A stretch of 54,977 nucleotides of DNA from positions 1-54,977 of the forward strand of contig CANQRR010000022.1 in assembly GCA_947626285.1 (NCBI GenBank), in the 5' to 3' direction. The DNA comes from an uncultured Lachnospiraceae bacterium. Its GTDB lineage: Bacteria > Bacillota > Clostridia > Lachnospirales > Lachnospiraceae. The position numbers and the translations under genes are program-made. This document shows positions 32,913 to 41,601 of the stretch, one piece after another. How positions within the stretch are numbered: the stretch's first letter is position 1; the number at the start of each line of letters is the position of its first letter. A model generated the notes under the pieces. That model saw only the letters and a list, made by a program, of their open reading frames with translations. It did no database searches and was not told the DNA's origin.

Positions 32913-33800
32913 CTACTTCCCCCGCTCCGCCATCAGAAGCGCGATCTCCTGCTCGTTGATGCCGACCATCGCCTCGCCCAGATTCGCCGAAAGCTCCGCC
33001 AGCAGTTTCGCGTCCTTATAGTTCGTGACCGCCTTGACAATCGCGGCGGCACGCTTCTGCGGGTCGCCCGACTTGAAGATGCCGGAGCCGACGAACACGC
33101 CCTCCGCGCCGAGCTGCATCATGAGCGCCGCGTCCGCCGGGGTCGCCACGCCGCCCGCCGCGAAGTTCACGACCGGCAGCCTGCCATTCTCGTGGACATA
33201 CTTTACCAGCTCATAAGAGACCTGCAGCTCTTTCGCACACTCGAACAGTTCATCCTCCCGCATCGAACGGACCCTCGCGATCTCACGGTTCATCTGACGC
33301 ATGTGCCGCACCGCCTGAATCACGTCGCCCGTTCCCGGTTCGCCCTTTGTGCGTATCATCGAAGCGCCTTCCTCGATCCTGCGTAGCGCCTCTCCAAGAT
33401 CGCGCGCCCCGCAGACAAACGGTACCTTGAACTGCGTCTTGTCGATGTGGTAGACGTCGTCTGCCGGGGAGAGCACTTCGCTCTCATCGATGTAGTCGAT
33501 CTCGATCGCCTCGAGGATCTGTGCCTCCGCGAAATGACCGATGCGGCACTTCGCCATGACCGGAATCGACACGGCCTCCTGAATTCCCCGTATCATCGCG
33601 GGATCGCTCATCCGTGAGACTCCTCCCGCCGCGCGGATGTCCGCGGGAATACGCTCCAGCGCCATAACCGCGCACGCGCCGGCTTCCTGCGCGATTCGCG
33701 CCTGCTCCGGCGTCGTCACATCCATGATCACGCCACCCTTGAGCATCTGCGCCAGCTCTTTGTTCAATTCATATCTTGATCTTTCTGTCTGCTTTTCCAT
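32913..33800 (-). CDS. pdxS: Pyridoxal 5'-phosphate synthase lyase subunit
   Basis: PdxS builds PLP from ribose 5-phosphate, glyceraldehyde 3-phosphate and PdxT-derived ammonia. From the ATG at 33800 (AAGGAGGAGTGCAGAG upstream) it has 295 residues. The family signatures are [66 protein letters not shown] and [16 protein letters not shown] frame extended to 33920 lies in the promoter region. The divergent gene is the regulator pdxR. Confidence 0.97.
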   Translation of the reverse strand: MEKQTERSRYELNKELAQMLKGGVIMDVTTPEQARIAQEAGACAVMALERIPADIRAAGGVSRMSDPAMIRGIQEAVSIPVMAKCRIGHFAEAQILEAIEIDYIDESEVLSPADDVYHIDKTQFKVPFVCGARDLGEALRRIEEGASMIRTKGEPGTGDVIQAVRHMRQMNREIARVRSMREDELFECAKELQVSYELVKYVHENGRLPVVNFAAGGVATPADAALMMQLGAEGVFVGSGIFKSGDPQKRAAAIVKAVTNYKDAKLLAELSANLGEAMVGINEQEIALLMAERGK

Positions 33801-33988
33801 CTCTGCACTCCTCCTTTTTTCCTGTTGTCCGTTCGCTGTCAGCCTCTCCATTCGGACAGAGCAAACAGATATGTCTTCATATACCCGCTCATGTTCGACA
33901 TTTCCCTTTATGTGGTTCACTCCCGGCTGTACAACAGCATGCTCTGCAAAAGCACTCCGATTTCCTCTTTACAAACCGGATATGTGCT

Positions 33989-34029
33989 ATTATAATAACA
34001 TCTGACCATTTTGAAATATCCATTTTGAA
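33989..34029. promoter_or_regulatory. pdxST promoter with direct repeats (probable PdxR site)
   Basis: On the minus strand TATAAT lies at 33989-33994 with no good -35. CCATTTTGAA occurs twice, at 34006-34015 and 34020-34029, 14 bases apart and across the -35 position. MocR-type PdxR activators bind direct repeats at such places. Confidence 0.6.
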
Positions 34030-34066
34030 TATATTTAATAAGTTCAGAATTGAGGCGATTCGCGAA

Positions 34067-35608
34067 ATGCTTACCTATTCTTTCTCCGACGCAGGGTCAG
34101 ATTCCCTGTACCAGCATCTGTACAAATGCATCAAAAACGACATACTTGCGCGCAATCTCCGCGCCGGGGAGAAGCTTCCCTCCAAGCGCAGTTTCGCAAA
34201 AAATCTGGGCATAAGCGTCATCACCGTGGAAAACGCCTACGCCCAGCTTATTTCGGAAGGGTATCTTTATTCCGTTCCAAAGAAAGGGTTTTTCGTCTCT
34301 GACATCAGCATGCTCCCGCCAGAAGCGGCTTTCAGCCAAAACGTCTCGATTCGGTCTCTTTCTGACGCGATAAAGCGGGCAGATATGACAGACTATACCG
34401 AAAAAGCATATCCCGCGGACGCCGGGGAGACGGCCGGACTGGCAAGCCCATTCGGCGCAGCTCATCTGCCGGGAAAGATAGATCCGGCAGGACTCGTCGG
34501 CACAGGCGGCAACCTTGCCCCGCTCATCGATCTGACCAGCAACCAGACCGATATCCGAAATTTTCCGTTCTCCATCTGGGCGAAGCTCGTGCGTGAGATC
34601 CTGAATGAGAACCAGCAGGAGCTCGTCACAAACCCTCCCTGCGGGGGCGTCCTGAAGCTCCGCGCCTCCATCGCCAGACATTTGAAAGACTTTCGCGGCA
34701 TCAGCGTCGCGCCGGAGCAGATCATCATGGGCGCCGGCACCGAATATCTCTACAGCCTGCTGATCCAGCTGCTCGGCTTTGACAAGACTTATGCCGTCGA
34801 GGATCCCGGCTATCAAAAGATCGCCCGGATCTACGAGAAGCATAAAGTCGCCTGCCGCCATATCCCTCTGGACGAGAGCGGTGTCTGTGTCCCGGCCCTC
34901 GAGGAATCCGGAGCCGACGTGCTCCATCTCTCTCCCTCGCACCACTTCCCGACCGGACTCGTCACGCCGATCAGCCGCAGGTACGAACTGCTCGGCTGGG
35001 CCGCCCGCGCGGAAGGCCGCTACATCATAGAGGACGATTACGACAGCGAATTCCGCATGTCCGGAAACCCGATTCCCGCCATGCAGAGCATCGACCTGTC
35101 TGAGAAAGTCATCTACATCAACACGTTCACGAAGACGCTTGCCTCTACGGTCCGGATCAGCTACATGATCCTCCCTCGGCACCTCGCCGACCGCTTTTAC
35201 CGGGAGCTTTCGTTCTACTCCTGCACGGTGTCCAATTTTGAGCAGTACACGCTCGCGCGCTTCATCGAGAACGGTTCCTTCGAAAAGCACCTCAACCGCA
35301 TGCGCAGCTACTATCACAGGAAGCGGGATCTGCTGATCAGCCGGATCCGCGGAAGCGAGCTGAATCCGCGCGCGGTCATCCGCGAGGAAAACGCCGGACT
35401 GCATTTCATTCTGGAGCTTCAGACCGGCCTGTCCGACAAGGAGGTCTGCGAACAAGCGCTGCAAAAGGGGCTCAAGATTGCCGCGCTCTCCGGGTTCTAT
35501 CTGCGCGATACACCGGAAATCGAGCACCGCTTCGTCGTCAACTATTCCGCTCTCCGGGAGGAACAGATCGACGAGGCGATCCGCATTCTCTGTGAGAGTA
35601 TCGACTGA
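34067..35608 (+). CDS. pdxR: MocR/GntR-type regulator, PdxR-like
   Basis: From the ATG at 34067 the product has 513 residues. Residues 10-80 are a GntR winged helix (LYQHLYKCIKNDILARNLRAGEKLPSKRSFAKNLGISVITVENAYAQL). From about 140 on it is an aminotransferase-like fold with the PLP lysine in TFTKTLAST and the IIEDDYDSEFR motif. This MocR layout, divergent from pdxST, fits PdxR, which senses PLP and controls its synthesis. The ribosome site (GAGG) is weakly spaced, and a longer upstream frame exists, but homology begins here. Confidence 0.9.
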   Translation: MLTYSFSDAGSDSLYQHLYKCIKNDILARNLRAGEKLPSKRSFAKNLGISVITVENAYAQLISEGYLYSVPKKGFFVSDISMLPPEAAFSQNVSIRSLSDAIKRADMTDYTEKAYPADAGETAGLASPFGAAHLPGKIDPAGLVGTGGNLAPLIDLTSNQTDIRNFPFSIWAKLVREILNENQQELVTNPPCGGVLKLRASIARHLKDFRGISVAPEQIIMGAGTEYLYSLLIQLLGFDKTYAVEDPGYQKIARIYEKHKVACRHIPLDESGVCVPALEESGADVLHLSPSHHFPTGLVTPISRRYELLGWAARAEGRYIIEDDYDSEFRMSGNPIPAMQSIDLSEKVIYINTFTKTLASTVRISYMILPRHLADRFYRELSFYSCTVSNFEQYTLARFIENGSFEKHLNRMRSYYHRKRDLLISRIRGSELNPRAVIREENAGLHFILELQTGLSDKEVCEQALQKGLKIAALSGFYLRDTPEIEHRFVVNYSALREEQIDEAIRILCESID

Positions 35609-35709
35609 TTTCTCTCATACTATTCTTCCCATCATATTTCAGGGCTGTCAGGAATACTTTTGTCTTCCCATCAGCCCTATTCTTTGTTCTGTCTTTGTTT
35701 TGTCCTTCT

Positions 35710-37755
35710 CTACTCCACCTCGTACACCGCTGTCCCGAACGGCTGCAGCGTCTGTCTGCCGGAGCAGCTCTCTCCCGTGTACATCAGCCGCATCGGAAGT
35801 TTCAGGGTGATCTCTCGCTCGGCGTCCATGAAGTTGAGCGCGAAATAATACCGTTTCCCGTCTTTTTCGCGCCGGACGAGCTGCACATCCGAAGGCGCTT
35901 CGATCTCCGCCGCGAACGGCTCGCAGATTCCGACGTAGCGGAACAACGCCGCGGCCAGCTCCCGGCTGAACGTGCTGCCGCAGTGGATCACACGCCCCTG
36001 CCCCAGCATGCGCTCCGTCAGCGAAGCCTTCCCCGCGTAATAGCTGTTCCGGTAGCGCGCGAGCACCTCCGTCCCCGCAAGCGGCTCCAGAATGTCGTTG
36101 AACACCGGCGCCTCCAGCGCCTGCCCTTCCCAGTCCATCATCACCGCGTCCTCATTCGGACTCGTGAAAGTGAAATCGCGCACGTCCGTCCCGGTCAGTT
36201 CCTGCAAGAGTCCGGGCTGCGGCAACATGACAAATCTTCCCTGCATATCCTTTGTCCCGGCGCGGCAGCCGAGGACCAGCGTGCCGCCCTGCGCGACATA
36301 CTGTTTCAACAGTTCCGCCCTCCGCTCATCCATAAGCATCGGATGCGGATAAAACAGCAACGGATACTTCCGCAGTGCCTCCACAGTCAGGTTCTCCCTC
36401 ATATAAATGATGTCGCAAGGCGTGTGGCAAAGTTCCGAGGCGCAGAAGATCTCGCTCTCACTCTTCCAGGCGATACGCTCGTGCCAGACATCCGCCTGCG
36501 CGTCCCACACATTGTCATAGTCCTTCAGCAGCCCGAACGCCGCGAAGTTCTCCGCGCCGCACAATGAATCCAGCGTCTTAAACTTCCTATAGAAATCCTT
36601 CACCTCGGCAAGCTTGCGGTTGTCGCGGTTGTCGTAGTCCAATATCCCGTGCCAGTACATCTCTGTCCCGAACGTGCACGTCCGCCAGCGGAAGAACGAG
36701 ACAAAGTCCGCCCCCTGCGCAACGCTCTGCATCGCCCACAGCGTCAGCTGCCCCGGCCGCGGCGCGGGTCCTTCCATGCGCGTCGTCCATCCGTTCGCCC
36801 CGGACTGCTGCTCCATAATGCCGAAATGAGGACAGACAGAGCGTGTTTCGAGCAGATTCCGCGTCCATTTCCGGTCGTTCAGGTCGTCCGACTCCCGCGG
36901 ATTCCGGTCCAGCCCGAACGCAAAGCTCGGGTAGGAATCATACATATAGGTGTTCAGACTCTCCTCCATCATCCGGTGATTGTCCAGATTCCCGAAAATG
37001 CCGTTCGTCATGATGAAATCGCCCGGCTTTTTGTACTTCTCCAGAATCTCCGATTGCATCCTGCAGAAATCCCGCGCGCTGCGTGAGATGAAACGATAAT
37101 AGTCGAGCCGCATGTGCGGATTCCACCCCTGGTTCGCCACTTGCCGCGGCACGTCCACCTGCTCCCAGTCCGTGTAGGTCTGGTTCCAGAAGACCGTACC
37201 CCACGCCTCGTTCAGCGCGTCCAGCGTCCCATACTTTTCCCTTAAGAATACGCGAAACGCCGCCGCATCCGCATCCGAATAGAACTCCCAGATCTCACAG
37301 TTGAGCTCGTTGTCAATCTGCCAGCCCGCGACCGCCGGGTGCGGCCCATAGTGCCGTGCCAGCTCCTCCACGATTCGTGCGCATAGCTCCCGGTACTTTG
37401 GCGAATTGTAGTTGTAATGCCGGCGGCCGCCATGCCGGTACGGCACGCCCTCCATCGTGCAGTTGAGCACCTCCGGATACTTCTGCGTCAGCCAGGCCGG
37501 CGGCGTGGCGGTCGGCGTCCCGAAGACCACCTTCATGTCCTTTTGCGCACAGAGTTCCAGAAACTCGTCGAAAAACGCGAACGTGAACACGCCCTCCTCC
37601 GGCTCAAATTTGTTCCATGCAAACTCCGCGATGCGAATCAGAGTGATCCCTGCCTCTTTCATGCGGTCAAGATCGCTCTCCCAGAGTCCGCGCGGCCAGT
37701 GCTCCGGATAATAGCAGACGCCCATCGTCATCTCGGGCCACAAAAATTGCTTCAT
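35710..37755 (-). CDS. GH42 beta-galactosidase
   Basis: It hydrolyses beta-galactosides such as plant or host oligosaccharides, in the cytoplasm (no signal peptide). The 681-residue product has the usual three parts: a TIM barrel with acid/base Glu150 (GWQIDNELN) and nucleophile Glu315 (GIMEQQSG), a trimerisation domain (LLFYPHPMLMDERRAELLKQYV) and a small beta domain. YYPEHWPR at the N-terminus is typical. No transporter is adjacent. It has its own promoter. Confidence 0.95.
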   Translation of the reverse strand: MKQFLWPEMTMGVCYYPEHWPRGLWESDLDRMKEAGITLIRIAEFAWNKFEPEEGVFTFAFFDEFLELCAQKDMKVVFGTPTATPPAWLTQKYPEVLNCTMEGVPYRHGGRRHYNYNSPKYRELCARIVEELARHYGPHPAVAGWQIDNELNCEIWEFYSDADAAAFRVFLREKYGTLDALNEAWGTVFWNQTYTDWEQVDVPRQVANQGWNPHMRLDYYRFISRSARDFCRMQSEILEKYKKPGDFIMTNGIFGNLDNHRMMEESLNTYMYDSYPSFAFGLDRNPRESDDLNDRKWTRNLLETRSVCPHFGIMEQQSGANGWTTRMEGPAPRPGQLTLWAMQSVAQGADFVSFFRWRTCTFGTEMYWHGILDYDNRDNRKLAEVKDFYRKFKTLDSLCGAENFAAFGLLKDYDNVWDAQADVWHERIAWKSESEIFCASELCHTPCDIIYMRENLTVEALRKYPLLFYPHPMLMDERRAELLKQYVAQGGTLVLGCRAGTKDMQGRFVMLPQPGLLQELTGTDVRDFTFTSPNEDAVMMDWEGQALEAPVFNDILEPLAGTEVLARYRNSYYAGKASLTERMLGQGRVIHCGSTFSRELAAALFRYVGICEPFAAEIEAPSDVQLVRREKDGKRYYFALNFMDAEREITLKLPMRLMYTGESCSGRQTLQPFGTAVYEVE

Positions 37756-37798
37756 ATGCTTCCTCCCGTCTTCTGCGTTTTTCTCTTATTTTAAAACT

Positions 37799-37826
37799 AC
37801 TATATCATAATTTGCGCGTATTACAA
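37799..37826 (-). promoter_or_regulatory. Promoter of the beta-galactosidase gene
   Basis: TTGTAA (37821-37826) and TATAGT (37799-37804) are 16 bases apart on the minus strand. Confidence 0.6.
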
Positions 37827-37999
37827 TCGCCTTTTCCCGACATCTCCGTGAAAAAACGCTTGCAAAACACGCGCAGTTCTGGTAAATATGGTATGGGTAC
37901 ATGTAAAACCTTTGTAAAAGTTATGTAAATCACAGTTCTCTGCGAAACAAAAGCTGTCCCAGGTGCCGTCAACGACAAGACGGCGGAATGGAGATTAGA

Positions 38000-39784
38000 A
38001 TGGACATTTTCGATATCATCACGCTGCTCGGCGGTCTCGCCATGTTCCTGTACGGGATGCGCATCATGGGAGACGGGCTGAAGGAAAGCTCCTCCGGCAC
38101 GCTGAAGACGGCGTTGGAGAAACTCACGAACAAACCGGTCAAGGCATTTCTTCTCGGCCTGGCGATGACGGCGCTGATCCAGTCGTCCACGGCAACCATC
38201 GTCATCACCTCCGGACTCGTCGGCGCGGGGATCATCTCCCTGCACCAGTCGCTCGGCATCATCGTCGGCGCGAACGTCGGTACGACCGTCACCGGACAGA
38301 TCATCCGTCTGCTCGACCTGGACGCTTCCGGCACATCCTTTCTGCAGTTTTTCAAACCGTCCACGCTGGCGCCGCTCGCCCTGATCATCGGCATCGTCAT
38401 CATCATGGGCAGGAAGAGTAAAAATTCCAGCAAGATCGGGCAGATCGTCATCGGATTCGGCATTCTGTTCTCCGGGCTGATGAGCATGACCGACGCGGTG
38501 AGCGCGCTCACCGAAGGCGGGATGATCGAGCAGCTGTTCTCCAGCCTCGGGGACAATCCGTTCCTCGGCTATCTGATCGGCGCAGGCGTCGCTTTCGTCC
38601 TGCAGAGTTCTTCCGCGACGATCGGTATCCTGCAGGCGTTCTCTACCTCCGGGCTGCTCACCTTCAGCGCCATCTACGCGGTCCTGGTGGGCGTTTACCT
38701 CGGCGACTGCGTGACGACCGCCATCGTGTGCAACATCGGCGCGAAGCCGGAGGCCAAGCGCGTCGGTATCGTCAACATCCTGTACAACCTCGGAAAGTCT
38801 GTGCTGATCCTTGTGGCAGTCACAGTCATCCATCAGCTTGGTCTGCTCGACGGACTCTGGGACCGCGTCATGTACTCCGGCGGCATCGCCAACATGAACA
38901 CGGTCTTCAACCTCGCCTGCGCGATCCTGCTCTTCCCGACGCTCGGCATCTACGAAAAGCAGAGCCATCGCCTGGTGAAGGACGAGCCCTCTGAGACCGG
39001 GAAATACGACGAGCTGCTGGACGCGCTCAGCCCGGTATTCTTCAGCACGCCGGCGCTCGCGTTCGGGCGCTGCTACGACGCGCTCCTTGTGATGCAGGAG
39101 CTGGCGCGCAAAAGCATTGAACGCGCCTTCGCGCTGATCACCGACTACGACGAAAAAGCCGCCGCGAAGATCGTGGAGGATGAGAATTACATAGACATCA
39201 TGGCGGACCAGATCAGCAATTACCTGATGCAGCTCTCCGCGCACATCACGGCTCCGATGCATCTGGAGATCATGAACCACTACTATTCCGTGACGACGGA
39301 GTTTGAGCGGCTGAGCGACCACGCCATGAACATTGAGGAGATCGCCACCGACCTGCACGAGCACGAGGCCTCCTTCTCAGACGCGGCGATGGCTGAGCTG
39401 AAAGTCCTGCGGGGACTGCTGGAAACGATCCTTGACTACAGCGATGAGACCTTTAAGAACCGCGATGTGGCTGCAGCTCGTCACATCGAACCGCTCGAAG
39501 AGGTGGTTGACGATATGGTGAGCACGCTGAAGGATCATCATCTGGAGCGCCTGCGCGCCGGGAAATGTTCGATCTTCGCAGGCACGGAATTTTTGAACCT
39601 GCTCACCGAGATCGAGCGCATCTCCGACATCTGCTCAAACATCGGCGTGGCGACCATCGCGCGGATCAATCCGCAGATCATGCACCAGGTACACGACTAC
39701 ATTTCCGTTCTGCACTCAGGGCGCGACGCAAAGTTCAACCGGGAGTACCAGGAAGCACACGATCATTATTTCAATCTGCTGTAA
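38000..39784 (+). CDS. Na+/phosphate cotransporter with PhoU domain
   Basis: The 594-residue protein moves phosphate with sodium across the membrane. Residues 1-310 hold two inverted repeats of the Na/Pi family, each with the QSS motif (ALIQSSTATIVITSGLVGAG and FVLQSSSATIGILQAFSTSG). The C-terminal 230 residues form a PhoU-like helical bundle (DEKAAAKIVEDENYIDIMADQ, EFERLSDHAMNIEEIA, EIERISDICSNIG). The ATG at 38000 has GGAGATTAGA upstream; an ATG at 37988 is possible. It is monocistronic. Confidence 0.93.
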   Translation: MDIFDIITLLGGLAMFLYGMRIMGDGLKESSSGTLKTALEKLTNKPVKAFLLGLAMTALIQSSTATIVITSGLVGAGIISLHQSLGIIVGANVGTTVTGQIIRLLDLDASGTSFLQFFKPSTLAPLALIIGIVIIMGRKSKNSSKIGQIVIGFGILFSGLMSMTDAVSALTEGGMIEQLFSSLGDNPFLGYLIGAGVAFVLQSSSATIGILQAFSTSGLLTFSAIYAVLVGVYLGDCVTTAIVCNIGAKPEAKRVGIVNILYNLGKSVLILVAVTVIHQLGLLDGLWDRVMYSGGIANMNTVFNLACAILLFPTLGIYEKQSHRLVKDEPSETGKYDELLDALSPVFFSTPALAFGRCYDALLVMQELARKSIERAFALITDYDEKAAAKIVEDENYIDIMADQISNYLMQLSAHITAPMHLEIMNHYYSVTTEFERLSDHAMNIEEIATDLHEHEASFSDAAMAELKVLRGLLETILDYSDETFKNRDVAAARHIEPLEEVVDDMVSTLKDHHLERLRAGKCSIFAGTEFLNLLTEIERISDICSNIGVATIARINPQIMHQVHDYISVLHSGRDAKFNREYQEAHDHYFNLL

Positions 39785-39864
39785 ACCGGAGCATCGCCCT
39801 GCTTGGAACATTTTTATCCGGATCATTCAAAAACAGGAATCAAATCATTTCGTGAAACAATGCT

Positions 39865-41001
39865 TTAATCTTTTTCAAAGTACGCCGCCACTGTCTTCAG
39901 ATAGTCCGTGATCGGCAGATGCTGCGGACAGACGCCCTCGCACTGGCGGCACTCGATACAGTCGCTCGCCTTTCCGGTATTCTTTGTCAGATTTTCATAG
40001 TATTCGCCCTGCGGCTTCCAGCCCTTCGTCTCGACCTCCTGCCGGTCCGCGTTGTAGAGGGAAAAGCACTTCGGGATCGGGATCTGCTGCGGGCAGCCCG
40101 GCATGCAGTACTCGCAGCCGGTGCAGGGAATCGCAATGCTGGAGTTGATGATCCCGACCGCTTTCGCGATCAGCGCCTTCTCCTCCTCGTTCACCGGCAC
40201 AAAATCGGTCATGAAAGCGGTGTTGTCCAGTACCTGCTCCAGCGTGCTCATTCCGCTTAAGACCTTGAACACGCCGTCCAAGCTCGCGACATAGCGGATC
40301 GCCCAGGACGGGATCGAAGCGTTCGGGTCGTAATCTTTGAACAGGCGCTCCGCCTCCTCCGGAATATTGGCGAGCGTCCCGCCTTTCACCGGTTCCATGA
40401 CGATCACGGGCTTGCCGTGTTTCACCGCCGTCTCATAGCATTTCCGCGACTGGATCGCGTTGCTCTCCCAGTCCAGATAATTGATCTGCAGCTGCACGTA
40501 CTCGAATTCCGGGTGCTCCGTCAGCACCTTGTCCAACAGCTCCGGGCTGTCGTGGAAGGAAAATCCGATGTGCCGCACAAGTCCCTGCTCCTTCTTCTCC
40601 TGCAGCCAGCGGAAACAGTCGAGCTTCTCAAAGGTCTCCAGGCTGTGCGAATTCACGTCATGCAGCCAGTAGTAATCGAAGAAGGTCACCCCGGTCTTCT
40701 CCATCTGCGCCTGGAAGATTCTGTCCCGGTCCTCTTTGGTCTTGACGAATTCCGCGTGCAGCTTCGTCGTGAGTGTGAACCTGTCCCGCGGATAGCGGTC
40801 GACCAGCGCCTCCTTCGCGGCGTTCTCGCTCTTGAAGCCGCAGTACATCCATGCGGTGTCGAAGTAGGTGAAGCCTCTCTCGATAAAGGCGTCCACCATC
40901 TCCTTCACGCGCTCGATGTCGATCTTCGACGGATCGTTCGGGTCGAGCGACGGAAGCCGCATCAGGCCGAAACCCAGTTTCTTGGTCCATTTCTCTGCCA
41001 T
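39865..41001 (-). CDS. Aldo/keto reductase with C-terminal 4Fe-4S domain
   Basis: From the ATG at 41001 (AAAGGAGAGGATTTT upstream) the product has 378 residues. The barrel part begins LGFGLMRLP and has FTYFDTAWMYCG with the catalytic Asp/Tyr, then TKLHAEF (Lys) and DYYWLHDVNSH. The C-terminal 90 residues have two cluster motifs, CTGCEYCMPGCP and CIECRQCEGVCP. Such ferredoxin-type AKRs are common in anaerobes; substrates are mostly unknown. It is the downstream partner of the DUF3237-like gene. Confidence 0.92.
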   Translation of the reverse strand: MAEKWTKKLGFGLMRLPSLDPNDPSKIDIERVKEMVDAFIERGFTYFDTAWMYCGFKSENAAKEALVDRYPRDRFTLTTKLHAEFVKTKEDRDRIFQAQMEKTGVTFFDYYWLHDVNSHSLETFEKLDCFRWLQEKKEQGLVRHIGFSFHDSPELLDKVLTEHPEFEYVQLQINYLDWESNAIQSRKCYETAVKHGKPVIVMEPVKGGTLANIPEEAERLFKDYDPNASIPSWAIRYVASLDGVFKVLSGMSTLEQVLDNTAFMTDFVPVNEEEKALIAKAVGIINSSIAIPCTGCEYCMPGCPQQIPIPKCFSLYNADRQEVETKGWKPQGEYYENLTKNTGKASDCIECRQCEGVCPQHLPITDYLKTVAAYFEKD

Positions 41002-41074
41002 AAAATCCTCTCCTTTTCTTTTCTCTGTTTCGTGTTCGTTCTCTGACTTCTGCAAAAGATCAGCGCTTTCCGCC

Positions 41075-41467
41075 TCAGCCTCTCCGGATGCGGATCAGCA
41101 CCCCGTCTTCTGTCCCGTCCACCGTACCCCACAGATCCGCCTCCTCCATCCAGCGCAGGGAAACGCTGTCCGTGACGATCGTCGGCACAGTGCGCATCTT
41201 TCCTTCGGTCTCCGTGCCGTTGTTCTCTATGAACAATCTGCAGGGTTTTCCCCTGTCGTCCACGCCCTCCAGCATATAGCGCGCGGAGAGCGCCGCGGGC
41301 TCTCCCTTCTTGTACGTCTGGGTGTCGATTCCGCCCGGCAGGATCCTCCCCTGAAAATACGGCCCGTCCGCCGTGCCGGAGAACGCCACCATGCATACGG
41401 TCTTTCCCGCGCCCTCCACCATATCGCTTTGCTCCACCTTCACATGGACCCGCAGAATCTCATCCAT
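41075..41467 (-). CDS. DUF3237-like small beta-barrel protein
   Basis: From the ATG at 41467 (AAGAGGCGTAAG upstream) the product is 130 residues. It is almost all beta: VHVKVEQSDMVEGAGKTVCMVAFSGTADGPYFQGRILPGGIDTQT, YMLEGVDDRGKPCRLFIENNG. This resembles the DUF3237/UPF0311 family, which has no known biochemical role. It lies 73 bases upstream of the aldo/keto reductase and is probably co-transcribed. Confidence 0.75.
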   Translation of the reverse strand: MDEILRVHVKVEQSDMVEGAGKTVCMVAFSGTADGPYFQGRILPGGIDTQTYKKGEPAALSARYMLEGVDDRGKPCRLFIENNGTETEGKMRTVPTIVTDSVSLRWMEEADLWGTVDGTEDGVLIRIRRG

Positions 41468-41601
41468 CTTACGCCTCTTTTCTTTGCCTGCAAAAGGAAT
41501 CCCCGTTGCTTTTACTATAGCTGTTTTTTCCCAAAATGGCAACGTTCATTTTTTCTGCCGAAAAAATAGCCCTTTCCGCTGAAAGGACTATTTTATGTCA
41601 T

